The notes under the pieces are model-generated. The model saw only the letters and a program-made list of their open reading frames with translations. It was not told the origin of the DNA and did no database searches. Both the position numbers and the translations under genes were made by a program. A stretch of DNA of 57,974 nt. Source: an uncultured Prevotellaceae bacterium. Lineage in GTDB: Bacteria; Bacteroidota; Bacteroidia; Bacteroidales; Bacteroidaceae. Below, one piece after another: positions 25,969 through 35,443 of this stretch (positions are counted from its first letter, which is position 1; every line of letters starts with the position of its first letter). The stretch is taken from the NCBI GenBank assembly GCA_902767775.1, contig CACXIP010000019.1:1-57974 (forward strand). The letters run 5' to 3'.

Positions 25969-27954
25969 TTAGTTTTTACCTTTATATGCCTCATTCTGTT
26001 CCAGAAGCGTGTTCATGATGAGCTCATCCTCAGGAATAGGCATGTCCATCTTCAGGTCGACATAGTCGTAGTCGCGGTTGGTCCAAGGCACATCCTTGAG
26101 GTTGTCAACATTGCGCTTCGGATAGTTGGTGGCGACATGGTCGGCCATGAAGCCTGACTTCTGCATGTCCGGACGCAGACACCACTCGCAGTTGAACTCC
26201 TTGCGGCGCTCGGTGTTCACAGCCACTTTCCAGACGGGAGACTTGAAGCCCTTCTGGGCAGCATACTGGGTGTAGTAGTCCTTTGCGGGCACCACGACGG
26301 CACCATCGCTTCCGAACGGGATGGGATACTCAGTGCGGTTCTTGTAGAACGGACCACCGGCAAATTTATCAATTTTTACACCAGCGGCAAGAGAGTCATT
26401 AATCTGTTCCTGAGTCCACTCAGTGCGTTCAGTCCACTCAGCGAACTTATTGTAGTAGGGCAGGTATTTTTCGGTCAGAGCCTTTTCATTGCCGTCCTCC
26501 AGCTTACCGAATGCACGGTTGCGGAGCTCGTCAAGTTGTTTCCAGCCTTCAGCCTCCTGTCCGAGACGGAAGCAGCACTCTGCATAGTCAAGCATCACAT
26601 TGGGAAGACGCTTCCAGTAGATGGGAGTCGGGCTCCAGTGGCCGTCACCCCATGACTTGTAGTCGGCAGAGGCGGTACGCCACATCTTCGAACTCCAGAT
26701 GGAAGGTGCCCACTCGCCGTTGTTGAAGTGGAACTGCTTGGTGGCAGTAGCAGCCTGTCCCTTGCCGAGCACTTCCTGCAGATAGGGGTTCACGCCATAG
26801 ATGGCCTTGTCGAACTTGCCCAGCCAGCCTGCGTACTGAGGATCGTAAGCGGGGTTCTCGGGGTCGATCTGAGGAACGGCACCTGTGTAGCATGAGCCAG
26901 CACGGCGCTTGTCACCAGTCTCATAGCAGGAGTACCACTCCCAAGAGAGATAGAGTGAGCCCCAGCCGCCGTTCTCAGGACATGCGGTGTACCATTTCAG
27001 CATCAGCTTGGAGGTCAGGTTGTCCCACTTGCCCCAGTTGTTGCCTTCGTCGAGCTGCTCCACCCAGATGGCTTCGGGTCCCCATGCAGAAGCGGGATCC
27101 CACAGCGTGGTGAACGACTCATTGAGTTTGTAGGTGTGGCTGTCGAGAATCTGCTTGAAGCAGGCGGCTGCCAGTTGGTAGCACTCGTTCTCTGTGGTAG
27201 GTGCTACGCCTACACCTTGGACTCCATTGGAGCCTTCGCCAATACGATAAGCTTTCCACATATAGGCATCGCCGAGGTAAGCCAGGGCCATACCCTTGGT
27301 GCACCGGCCATATTCCATGTCCCAGGGCTGCCATTCAAGAAGATCTGCTGCTGCCTTGAAGTCCTCAATGATGAAGTCCCACATCTCTGCGTAGGTATCT
27401 GGTTTGGCTTTCAGCGGGGTGTTGACACCGTTCTCGCCAGTGGCCAGCATAGGCACGCGGCCGAAGGTCGTAGCGAGCCAGTGATAGAAGAAGCCACGCA
27501 GTGCACGGCCTTCGCCCTCAAGATATTTCAGTGATTTCTCACCACCAATCTGGTCTGCCGGGAAACTCTTCAGCTTCTCCAGGAAGTCGTTGGCGCGGCA
27601 GATAGCAGCATATGCATGCTTCCAACCATTAAGCAACTCACCGGAACCGGAGTTCCATGCCTGTACGTTCCAGTCCTTATCCCAACCCGTAGCCTGGGTG
27701 TCAATCGTCGGGTGGCAACCTGTGAAGAGGTTGGGCTTGAAGCCCCAGTCACCATCATAGCTGTCCTCTGGGTAAACCAAGTCATAGACACCATTGAGTG
27801 CCCTCTTGGCATTCTCCTTGCTCTCATAGGATGCGGCTTCGTCGACCACATCATAAGCTGTTACATTCAGAAACTCCTCGTTGTCACAGGATGTCAGGCC
27901 CAAACCCGTCACACTGCACAGAGCGGCTCCTAAAATAAAATATTTTGTCTTCAT
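25969..27954 (-). CDS. SusD/RagB-type surface lipoprotein (second pair)
   Basis: A 661-residue lipoprotein with lipobox-like LTSC (Cys about 23) followed by DNEEFLNVTAYDVVDE. SusD signs: the early helical unit (ALNGVYDLVYPEDSYDGDWGF), LRGFFYHWLATTFGRVPML, GMALAYLGDAYMWKAY and the C-terminal MLDYAECCFRLGQEAEGWKQLDELRNRA. It binds glycan at the cell surface with the SusC-like protein 48 bp upstream. It shows little obvious similarity to the first SusD, so the two pairs probably import different oligosaccharides. Confidence 0.95.
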   Translation of the reverse strand: MKTKYFILGAALCSVTGLGLTSCDNEEFLNVTAYDVVDEAASYESKENAKRALNGVYDLVYPEDSYDGDWGFKPNLFTGCHPTIDTQATGWDKDWNVQAWNSGSGELLNGWKHAYAAICRANDFLEKLKSFPADQIGGEKSLKYLEGEGRALRGFFYHWLATTFGRVPMLATGENGVNTPLKAKPDTYAEMWDFIIEDFKAAADLLEWQPWDMEYGRCTKGMALAYLGDAYMWKAYRIGEGSNGVQGVGVAPTTENECYQLAAACFKQILDSHTYKLNESFTTLWDPASAWGPEAIWVEQLDEGNNWGKWDNLTSKLMLKWYTACPENGGWGSLYLSWEWYSCYETGDKRRAGSCYTGAVPQIDPENPAYDPQYAGWLGKFDKAIYGVNPYLQEVLGKGQAATATKQFHFNNGEWAPSIWSSKMWRTASADYKSWGDGHWSPTPIYWKRLPNVMLDYAECCFRLGQEAEGWKQLDELRNRAFGKLEDGNEKALTEKYLPYYNKFAEWTERTEWTQEQINDSLAAGVKIDKFAGGPFYKNRTEYPIPFGSDGAVVVPAKDYYTQYAAQKGFKSPVWKVAVNTERRKEFNCEWCLRPDMQKSGFMADHVATNYPKRNVDNLKDVPWTNRDYDYVDLKMDMPIPEDELIMNTLLEQNEAYKGKN

Positions 27955-28002
27955 ATTTATTGTTCTTTCTAAATCTTTTATTTTCTCTGTGTACTAATAT
28001 CA

Positions 28003-31000
28003 TTAGAAGGTAACGTTGATACCAGCCATCCATGTGCGAGGCTGAGGATAACGACCAGTGTCAAGGCCTTGGTAGAGGACAGAACCGCTACCGCACTCAG
28101 GATCACCATACTTGTTGTAGCCAGAGATGGTCAGCAAGTTGTTCACACCAACATAGATGCGTGCTTTCTGGATAGCGAGCATATTGCTGATGTTCTTCGG
28201 CAGGGTGTAACCAATCTGAAGGTTGGCAATGCGCAGGAAGTCGCCTTTCTTCACCCACAGGTCGCTGACACGGGTGTTGCGGTTCGGGTCGAGGATGGAC
28301 AGACGAGGCAGAGCGCTGCCGCCGTTGCTGAATGAATCGTTATAGGCATCCTTCAGAATGTTTGGTGTGGTTTGGTCGTCGAGCTGTGTCATGCTGCTCA
28401 GTTTCATAGCTGAGTAGGAGAGGATGTCCTGACCAAATACGCCGTACATATAGAGGCTGAAGTCAAATTCCTTATAGGTGGCGCCCAGTGTGAGACCGTA
28501 GTTCAGCTTCGGGAAACCGTTGCCGAGGATCTTGCGGTCCTTGCTGTCGATGACCTTGTCACCATTGAGGTCCTTGAATTTCATGTCGCCTACTGACAGC
28601 GGGTGATCGGTGTCGCACTTCGACTCTGCGTCGGTCTGGATGCGTGACTGGTAGTCTTTGAGGTCAGCCTCGTCCTTGATAACGCCGTCGGTCACATAAC
28701 CGTAGAACGAACCAATAGCCTCACCCTCCATACAGATGGAGTGGTTGTTCCAGTGACCGTTGCCGTCGACAGCACCTACCTGAGAGCCATCAATGTAAGC
28801 ACCGTTGCTGGAAGCGGTGTTGTAGAGCACTTCACCCATCTTCTTCACCTTGTTGCTGATGGTGGAGCCTGTCAGGCGGGCATTGAAGCTGAAGTCCTTG
28901 CTGAACTGCTTGTGATAGCCCACAGCAAACTCGAAACCTTTGTTCTGAATCTCACCAAAGTTGGTGTAAACCTGAGTGTAACCAGCAGACGGACGCAGCT
29001 GACGATAGAGGAGCAGGTCCTTGGTGTTCTTGATGAAGTAGTCGAGGGTGATATCCCAGTCGTTCAGGAATGCGAAGTCGATACCGAAGTTGGTCATCTC
29101 GGTGGTCTCCCATTTCAGGTTGGCGTCTTTCAGCGGCATGTAGAAACCGATGTCACGGTGACGGTTACCCCAGTTGCCAGAGACACCATTTGTGCCATAG
29201 AAATTGTAAGCACCGTCGATGTTCTGAGCAATGACAGCTGCACCAGCCACACCACCGGCGTTACCGGTCTGACCCCAACCCACGCGGAGTTTCAGGTTGT
29301 TGACAAAAGCATTGTCTTTCAGGAACGGCTCCTCGCTGATACGCCATGCACCAGCCACTGAGGGGAATGTACCCCAACGGTTGCCCTTCGAGAAGTTGGA
29401 GCTGCCGTCCTTACGGATGGTACCGGTGATGATGTAGCGGTCCATCAGGCTGTAGGTAGCACGTGCGAAGTAGGAGATGGTATGTACGTCAGAGTTGTAG
29501 GCACCACCAGTAGCCTTGGAGTTGAGGTCCATGGTCAGGTTGATACTGCGGTTGTAAATGGAGGGGAAACTTCTTGAACTGGAGTTCACCCACTGTCCCC
29601 AAGACTTGCCAACCTCATTACCGAGCATCAATGTCAGGTTGTGGATGTCGTAATTGAGATTATAAGTAAGGTAGGTCTGCAGGCCAAGGCTGTAGCTGTG
29701 GCTGTTGTTCAGCGAGAAGGCCAGGGTCTGGTCAGCATTCATAGGAATCTCAGTCAGTGCACCGTCAACATAGTTGAAGCGATGGCGGCCACCAGTGAAG
29801 TCTGAGCCGTTGCTGGCTGAATAGGTATAGGTACCTTGGCTGCGGACATCGAGCTTGTGGATGCCGGTATCCAGGAAGGTCAGGTCGACGAAGGCTGTTG
29901 TCTGGATGCGGTCGTTGCCGTTGCGGGCACGCTCGCCGTTCTCCATCTGTGAGGCATAGGGGTTGGCACCGATATTGGTGTTGCCTTCCCATCCGTTCGT
30001 TGTTGCCTGATAGCCAGTACCGTATGAACCGTCGGGGTTCTCAAGGTTGACGTTGACAAGTTGTCCTTTAGCTGCGTCATTGCCATCCAGGTAGTCCAAA
30101 GTCGGAGTCATAGAGGCGAAGTCACGGAGAGAAGACATGTTCTGGTTGTTGCCCAGTGACATGTTTGAACCATGGCTCTCACTGTGGGTGAAGTTGATGT
30201 CACCACCCACTTCCAAGTACTTGTTCACCTTGGTGCTGATATTGGCACGGGTGGTGAAGCGCTTGTAGTTGGTGTTTACAACAAGACCGTCGATGTTGTT
30301 GTAGCCAAATGAGAGGTTGTACACAGTCTTGTCGGTGCCACCGTTGACAGAGGCGCCATACTGCTGCTTGAGGGCTGCGCGGGTCATCTCCTTCTGCCAG
30401 TCGATTTCCTTGCGCTTGCCATCATACTTGGAATCCCAAACTTGGTTGATGAACATATCCTTGCCCTTGGCCTTGCGGATGGCATCGGCATAAGTGTTGA
30501 GGTCAAGAACGTCAATGGTGTTAGGCAGAGTCTGGATACCCCAGTCAGCGGTCAGGGTGATGTTGGTGTGACCCTTGCTACCGTGCTTGGTGGTAATCAT
30601 GACAACACCGTTGGCACCAGCCGAACCGTAGATGGCGGTGGCGGAGGCGTCCTTCAAAATCTCAACGCGCTCAATGTCGGCGGGGTTGACGAAGTCGGCG
30701 TTGTTGCCCACTTGCACACCATCAACCACATAAAGAGGAGAAGCATCGCCATTGATGGTACCGATACCACGGATACGGATGGCTGCTTTTCCATCAGGAG
30801 AACCGTCCTGCATGGACACCTGCACACCAGCGGCAGCACCCTGAAGCACCTGGCCGATGTTCTGCGGCACGCGCTTCATCACGGCTTCCTGGTCGACAGT
30901 GGCGACAGAACCAGAGATGTCGCTCTTCTTCATTGTACCGTAACCGATGACCACCACGTCGTTCAGCATGGCGAAGTCTTCTTTCAGGGTAACGGAGATG

Positions 31001-31278
31001 TTGGACTTGCCACCTACAGACACCTTCTGGGGCACATAACCCACGTAGGTGATGGACAGGGTGGCGTTAGAGGGGGCCTCTACGCTGAAGTTACCATTGA
31101 AGTCGGAGATAGCTCCAACACTGGTTCCTTCCACTTTCACGGTCGCACCGATAATCGGTTCGCCCGCTTCATCAAGTACTGTTCCTTTTACAACGTTCTG
31201 AGCCATTGCTCCCAGTGGGAACAAACAGAGCAGGAACAGAAACACTAACGGCTTTTGCAGTGATTTAAAATTCCACAT
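28003..31278 (-). CDS. SusC/RagA-type TonB-dependent outer-membrane transporter (second pair)
   Basis: A 1091-residue outer-membrane importer. It has a signal peptide (about 1-26, ending AMAQ), a carboxypeptidase-regulatory-like domain directly after it (about 28-100, GTVLDEAGEPIIGATVKVEG), the TonB-box region (NDVVVIGYGTMKK) and a plug with PLYVVDGVQV and ILKDASATAIYGSAGANGVV. The barrel ends in GINVTF. It heads an apparent four-gene operon with susD, the TPR-like lipoprotein and the CXXCH propeller. The -7 box at 31393-31400 gives a ~110-base leader containing a CCCCC/GGGGG pair (about 31339-31361) that could fold. Confidence 0.96.
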   Translation of the reverse strand: MWNFKSLQKPLVFLFLLCLFPLGAMAQNVVKGTVLDEAGEPIIGATVKVEGTSVGAISDFNGNFSVEAPSNATLSITYVGYVPQKVSVGGKSNISVTLKEDFAMLNDVVVIGYGTMKKSDISGSVATVDQEAVMKRVPQNIGQVLQGAAAGVQVSMQDGSPDGKAAIRIRGIGTINGDASPLYVVDGVQVGNNADFVNPADIERVEILKDASATAIYGSAGANGVVMITTKHGSKGHTNITLTADWGIQTLPNTIDVLDLNTYADAIRKAKGKDMFINQVWDSKYDGKRKEIDWQKEMTRAALKQQYGASVNGGTDKTVYNLSFGYNNIDGLVVNTNYKRFTTRANISTKVNKYLEVGGDINFTHSESHGSNMSLGNNQNMSSLRDFASMTPTLDYLDGNDAAKGQLVNVNLENPDGSYGTGYQATTNGWEGNTNIGANPYASQMENGERARNGNDRIQTTAFVDLTFLDTGIHKLDVRSQGTYTYSASNGSDFTGGRHRFNYVDGALTEIPMNADQTLAFSLNNSHSYSLGLQTYLTYNLNYDIHNLTLMLGNEVGKSWGQWVNSSSRSFPSIYNRSINLTMDLNSKATGGAYNSDVHTISYFARATYSLMDRYIITGTIRKDGSSNFSKGNRWGTFPSVAGAWRISEEPFLKDNAFVNNLKLRVGWGQTGNAGGVAGAAVIAQNIDGAYNFYGTNGVSGNWGNRHRDIGFYMPLKDANLKWETTEMTNFGIDFAFLNDWDITLDYFIKNTKDLLLYRQLRPSAGYTQVYTNFGEIQNKGFEFAVGYHKQFSKDFSFNARLTGSTISNKVKKMGEVLYNTASSNGAYIDGSQVGAVDGNGHWNNHSICMEGEAIGSFYGYVTDGVIKDEADLKDYQSRIQTDAESKCDTDHPLSVGDMKFKDLNGDKVIDSKDRKILGNGFPKLNYGLTLGATYKEFDFSLYMYGVFGQDILSYSAMKLSSMTQLDDQTTPNILKDAYNDSFSNGGSALPRLSILDPNRNTRVSDLWVKKGDFLRIANLQIGYTLPKNISNMLAIQKARIYVGVNNLLTISGYNKYGDPECGSGSVLYQGLDTGRYPQPRTWMAGINVTF

Positions 31279-31392
31279 AGCTTGGTTTTTGGTTAAAAAA
31301 TAAAAAGAGTAATTTCAAATTGTATTCTTAGTTGTCACCCCCTTTTGACCTTTTGAATGGGGGCGTTTGGTTTCTTCGTATTAAGTTTGGCG

Positions 31393-31400
31393 CAAAGTTA
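31393..31400 (-). promoter_or_regulatory. -7 promoter box (TAACTTTG, minus strand) of the second susC operon
   Basis: Reverse complement of 31393-31400 is TAACTTTG, an exact TAnnTTTG match, 115 bases before the susC start at 31278. Confidence 0.65.
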
Positions 31401-31451
31401 ATTTATTTTAATGATGTAAAGAATCTTTAAGCCTTCGATTTTTTTAGATGA

Positions 31452-31480
31452 TTGTTTTACAAAACAACATGATACATTTG
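31452..31480 (+). promoter_or_regulatory. Plus-strand promoter with a 16-bp palindrome over the -33 region
   Basis: TACATTTG (31473-31480) fits the -7 consensus, with TTG (31452-31454) 18 bases upstream at -33 spacing. The -33 element is part of a perfect palindrome TTGTTTT-AC-AAAACAA (31452-31467), a plausible operator. The nearest recognised plus-strand gene is the GH43 at 31815. Confidence 0.5.
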
Positions 31481-31493
31481 CAAAACACAAAAC

Positions 31494-31517
31494 CATGTTT
31501 TTTGGCGTGAAAACATG
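31494..31517. repeat. Perfect 8-bp inverted repeat CATGTTTT-N8-AAAACATG
   Basis: Arms at 31494-31501 and 31510-31517 with the loop TTGGCGTG, a few bases after the predicted start of the plus-strand transcript. It could be a second operator or a 5' RNA hairpin. Confidence 0.5.
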
Positions 31518-31814
31518 AAAAAATGGATAAAAACACGTCAATTGTATCCTCAAACAGTCTTTTTGGTTTTTGTTCTCTTAACAAACTTGTGGAATCTATG
31601 TTTTGATGATTTTATCATGTTTCTTTATATATTATATAAGGTAAAAGGAAAAGAATTCTGTATCATAGATGTTATCTTTTGTCACATTTCAAAAATGAAT
31701 GCAGAAGATTTTTCATCCTTTCGTTTTTTTTCGTTTATTTTGCAAAGAACAATTTTTTGCTGATTTGGCTGATAACAAACAGAATTGCTAACTTATATTA
31801 TCAATTTTTTAAAT

Positions 31815-33929
31815 ATGCTGAAAAAACTCACCCTATTGTTGCTCCTTGGGATGCCTTTGGCCACCTCGGCTCAAAATCCCATTATCCGCAATCAGTTTTC
31901 CGCCGACCCTACAGCGAGGGTTTTCGGCGACAGAATCTACCTTTATCCCTCTCACGACATCTTCCCGCCGGCAGGACAGCGTCAGGACTGGTTCTGCATG
32001 GAAGACTACCACGTGTTCTCGTCAGATAACCTGACAGACTGGACAGACCATGGTATGATTGTCACCCAGAACAAAGTGCCATGGGTAAGACCAAACTCCT
32101 ATTCCATGTGGGCACCCGACTGTGTGGAGAGAAATGGTAAGTACTATTTCTATTTCCCCTCCGCTCCTGCTGAAGGTCGCGGTGGTTTTGCTGTTGGCGT
32201 CGCCATTGCCGACAGCCCGACGGGACCGTTCATTCCAGAGAAAGAACCCATCAAGGGCATCAATGGCATCGACCCATGTGTGCTTCAGGCATCCGATGGC
32301 AATGCCTACATCTTCTGGGGCAACGGACGTTGCGCAAAACTCAAACCCAACATGAAGGAACTTGCTGACGACAACCCGAAAGAAACCGTCAAGTGGGGCA
32401 ACCGCGAGGTGGAGATGGTGGGCGTCAGCTGCCTTAAAGACCTGCCCAACCGACAGGCCGAGGGACCCTTTGCCTTTGAGTACAACGGCAACTATTACCT
32501 GACTTATCCATATGTGAGGGAAAACACCGAGGTCCTTGGATATGCGATGAGTAAGAACCCCATGGGTCCTTACGAATACAAAGGTCTTATTATGGCAGAA
32601 CAGCCCAACGGCTGCTGGACCAACCACCACAGCATCGTCAATTTCAAGGGGCAGTGGTATTTGTTCTATCATCACAACTACTTCTCACCCAGCGATGACA
32701 AGCGCCGTTCGGCATGCATCGAGAAACTGTTCTTCAATCCCGACGGCACCATTCAGGAGGTGAAACAGACCATACGTGGCGTAGGTGTCAACAAGGCAAC
32801 TGAAAAGATAGAAATCGACCGTTTCAGCAGCGCCAGTGCCGATGTGACAGAAGCATTGATTGATACGGTCAATACCTTCCGCAGCTATCAGGCTACCTTG
32901 CCTGCCAAGGGCAGTTGGCTCCAATATAACGATGTTGACTTCAGCGTCATCAAGGACGGCTATCTGATTATGAACGTCAAGGCTTCCGATGATACGGAGT
33001 TGTGCATCCGTGAGAAGAGTGCCAAGGGCAAGGTCATCGCCCGCATCAAACTGACCGTGAGACCTCCTGAGCCACCAGCTGGTGCTGCTCCCAACCCCAT
33101 GATGAGCCGCTTCCGCCGTGACTTGCGCAACCAGTGGCTCACTCAGGCTGTCAATCTGGACTACACACCCACGGGTGTCACCGATTTGGTCATCACCAAT
33201 GAGGGCAGCGGTGCCCTCAGCGTAGACTGGGTGCAGTTCAAGAACCGTCCCAACTACTTCACACCTGTTGCCGCAAACGCTCCGGCTGCCAAACCCGACA
33301 ACGACGGTTTCATACGCCGTTGGATGTTGCTGGAGCCTATCGACAAGCCCAACAGCGGAAATACCGTCTTCACCGACAGTTATCTTCGCGAGCATTTCAA
33401 CAGGCCATATTTCAAGGGGCAGCAGACCATTCTGCCTAAAGATGGTCAGAAAGTCACTGCAGTGTTCCAGCAGGAACAGGCTCCCGCTGGCTTCGGACGC
33501 GGTGCTGCTGCACCTGCACAGCCAGAGGTGAAGACGGTGAAGCAGACATTGACCTGGCATGCTCTGGAAAGCAATATGTTCAACGTGAAGTTGTTCCGCT
33601 TCGCCGAGAAATATAGTGATAAGGTATATGGCGTGCTCTTCTGGGCCGTCACCATCATCGACTGTCCGGAGGATATTGAGAATGTACGTCTGGCAGTAGG
33701 AAGCAACTCTGCGTCCATGTGGTGGCTCAATGGTGAGGAAACCTTGCTGCTCAGTGGCGACCGCCGCATGGTAAAGGACGACGCCATGTCGCAGCGCATT
33801 ACCCTGAAGAAAGGCCGCAACATCCTGCGCGGTGCCATCATCAATGGTCCTGGCATGAGCGACTTCTGCGTGCGCTTCATTGACGAGAAGGGCTTGCCCG
33901 TCACTAACTATACAGTAACTGTTAAATAA
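31815..33929 (+). CDS. Glycoside hydrolase family 43 enzyme with two C-terminal beta-sandwich domains
   Basis: A 704-residue secreted enzyme with a signal peptide (about 1-18, ending TSAQ). The five-bladed GH43 domain (about 20-325) shows Asp in SADPTARVFGDRIYLYPS, Asp in NGIDPCVLQ, and Glu in RQAEGPFAFEYNGNYYLTY, as in arabinofuranosidases and xylosidases. A CBM6-like region follows (about 335-490), interrupted by the Pro/Ala segment RPPEPPAGAAPNPMMSRFRR. A third domain (about 495-704, IRRWMLLEPIDKPNSG... WWLNGEE) resembles modules in other Bacteroidetes carbohydrate enzymes but is not identified. The ATG at 31815 directly precedes the signal. The second GH43 starts 26 bp downstream. Confidence 0.88.
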   Translation: MLKKLTLLLLLGMPLATSAQNPIIRNQFSADPTARVFGDRIYLYPSHDIFPPAGQRQDWFCMEDYHVFSSDNLTDWTDHGMIVTQNKVPWVRPNSYSMWAPDCVERNGKYYFYFPSAPAEGRGGFAVGVAIADSPTGPFIPEKEPIKGINGIDPCVLQASDGNAYIFWGNGRCAKLKPNMKELADDNPKETVKWGNREVEMVGVSCLKDLPNRQAEGPFAFEYNGNYYLTYPYVRENTEVLGYAMSKNPMGPYEYKGLIMAEQPNGCWTNHHSIVNFKGQWYLFYHHNYFSPSDDKRRSACIEKLFFNPDGTIQEVKQTIRGVGVNKATEKIEIDRFSSASADVTEALIDTVNTFRSYQATLPAKGSWLQYNDVDFSVIKDGYLIMNVKASDDTELCIREKSAKGKVIARIKLTVRPPEPPAGAAPNPMMSRFRRDLRNQWLTQAVNLDYTPTGVTDLVITNEGSGALSVDWVQFKNRPNYFTPVAANAPAAKPDNDGFIRRWMLLEPIDKPNSGNTVFTDSYLREHFNRPYFKGQQTILPKDGQKVTAVFQQEQAPAGFGRGAAAPAQPEVKTVKQTLTWHALESNMFNVKLFRFAEKYSDKVYGVLFWAVTIIDCPEDIENVRLAVGSNSASMWWLNGEETLLLSGDRRMVKDDAMSQRITLKKGRNILRGAIINGPGMSDFCVRFIDEKGLPVTNYTVTVK

Positions 33930-33955
33930 TAACCAATAATGTTAAGCAGAAGATT

Positions 33956-35416
33956 ATGAAGACGAAATATCTGATAGGTATATCATTTATCATTTCCAAT
34001 TTATCTTTCAGCCCCGTGGCGGCGCAGGTGGGCGAGCCCTACATACACGACCCTTCGACCATCGCCGAGTGCGAAGGCAAGTACTACACTTTTGGCACCG
34101 GTGGCGGCGGCCTCATCAGCGAGGATGGTTGGAGCTGGCACAGCGGTGCTGATCGCCCAGGTGGCGGAGCCGCACCCGACGTGATGAAGATAGGCGACCG
34201 CTATCTGTGCATCTATGGTGCCACTGGCGGCGGATTGGGCGGCGGCCACAGCGGTCGCATCTTGACGATGTGGAACAAAACCCTCGACCCGAAGTCGCCC
34301 GATTTCAAATGGACTACCGCTGTCGAGGTGTGCTCGAGCGACGGCATGGAAGACCAGGATGCCATCGACCCCGGACTGTTGCTTGACCCCACGACAGGAC
34401 GCCTCTGGGCAAGTTATGGTACTTATTTCGGCACCATCCGACTGATTGAGATTGACCCCACGACAGGTTTCCGTGTGAGTGGGAACAAGGAGAAGGATAT
34501 CGCCATCGACTGCGAGGCCACCGACCTCATCTACCGCAACGGTTGGTATTATCTGCTGGGAACTCACGGTACCTGCTGCGATGGTGTGAACTCGACCTAC
34601 AACATCGTCGTTGGCCGTTCGAAAAGCGTTGAAGGACCCTATATGGACAATGTTGGCCGCGATATGTACCACGGTGGTGGTCGAATGGTCATTGCCGCTG
34701 GCGACCGCAAGACGGGTGCCGGACACTTCGGACGCACCATTATCGACGAGGGCGTGGAAATCATGTCGTTCCACTGGGAGGCTGACTTCGACCAGGGTGG
34801 TCGCAGTGTATTGGCTATCCGTCCCTTGCTCTGGAAAAATGACTGGCCTGTGGCAGGCGACCGCTTCAAGGATGGTACCTACGAGATTGAGTCGGAGCGC
34901 CGTGGTTACTCTCTCGAACTGGCTGTTGACTTCGTGCGTATGCAGCAAGAGCGCCAGGGATGGATGAGAAATAACAGCAATCCGCAACCGCCGAAGCCCA
35001 TCGCCAACCAGACATTGGAGCAAGTGGCTTCCACTTGGCCGGCTGGCGATATCCCCGTGCGTGCAGGTGACTTCATGTTCCGTCCCCACCAGCTGTGGTC
35101 GGTGAAGGCAGTGCCTGAGGCTGGAGGCTATCTTGGCGGACCGTATTACAAGATTGAGATTGAGGGTACTGAGCGTGCTCTTACCGCTACAGAGTCTCTC
35201 GAACTGACCACCACGGCTTTCACAGGTGCTCCTGAGCAGTTGTGGCGCGTCGAGCAACTCACCGACGGTACTTTCCGCCTGCTGCCCAAGCAGATTCCTG
35301 GCAAGGAGGGTCTCAACACCACCTATGTCCTCTACTCTGCTGGCGACAGTACGCCAACCTTGGCTCCCTACGACTTCAGCAGCGACAATTCCAAGTGGAA
35401 TTTCCGCAGGCAATAA
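33956..35416 (+). CDS. Glycoside hydrolase family 43 enzyme with ricin-B-like C-terminus
   Basis: A 486-residue secreted enzyme with a signal peptide ending near VAAQ (residue ~23). The GH43 catalytic set is visible: Asp in YIHDPSTI, Asp in DAIDPGLLLD, Glu in DCEATDLIYRNGWYYLLGTHG. The pattern resembles endo-1,5-alpha-arabinanase-like members. Beyond residue ~330 a region with QLWSV and EQLWRVEQLTDGTFRL resembles a ricin-type lectin repeat. It follows the first GH43 by 26 bp and is last before the strong hairpin at 35444. Exact substrate (arabinan, arabinoxylan or arabinogalactan) cannot be told from sequence. Confidence 0.87.
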   Translation: MKTKYLIGISFIISNLSFSPVAAQVGEPYIHDPSTIAECEGKYYTFGTGGGGLISEDGWSWHSGADRPGGGAAPDVMKIGDRYLCIYGATGGGLGGGHSGRILTMWNKTLDPKSPDFKWTTAVEVCSSDGMEDQDAIDPGLLLDPTTGRLWASYGTYFGTIRLIEIDPTTGFRVSGNKEKDIAIDCEATDLIYRNGWYYLLGTHGTCCDGVNSTYNIVVGRSKSVEGPYMDNVGRDMYHGGGRMVIAAGDRKTGAGHFGRTIIDEGVEIMSFHWEADFDQGGRSVLAIRPLLWKNDWPVAGDRFKDGTYEIESERRGYSLELAVDFVRMQQERQGWMRNNSNPQPPKPIANQTLEQVASTWPAGDIPVRAGDFMFRPHQLWSVKAVPEAGGYLGGPYYKIEIEGTERALTATESLELTTTAFTGAPEQLWRVEQLTDGTFRLLPKQIPGKEGLNTTYVLYSAGDSTPTLAPYDFSSDNSKWNFRRQ

Positions 35417-35443
35417 AAACGACGCCGAGCATCCTATTTTGAT

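Larger units (their letters stand above)
31279..31814. other. 536-bp A/T-rich intergenic region with divergent promoters
   Basis: No convincing gene. It holds the minus-strand susC promoter (31393-31400), a strong plus-strand promoter candidate (31452-31480) and two perfect inverted repeats. Short plus-strand frames here (82 residues at 31515 and others) are A/T-driven, Phe-rich and start within a palindrome, so they are not called. The GH43 transcript may carry a ~330-base leader, or a small RNA may arise here. Confidence 0.5.

Noticed and set aside
31515-31763. 82-residue plus-strand frame after the orphan promoter
   Set aside because: Phe/Ile-rich A/T-driven sequence, start codon inside a palindrome, no clear ribosome site. 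Kept only as a possibility in the finding on this gap.
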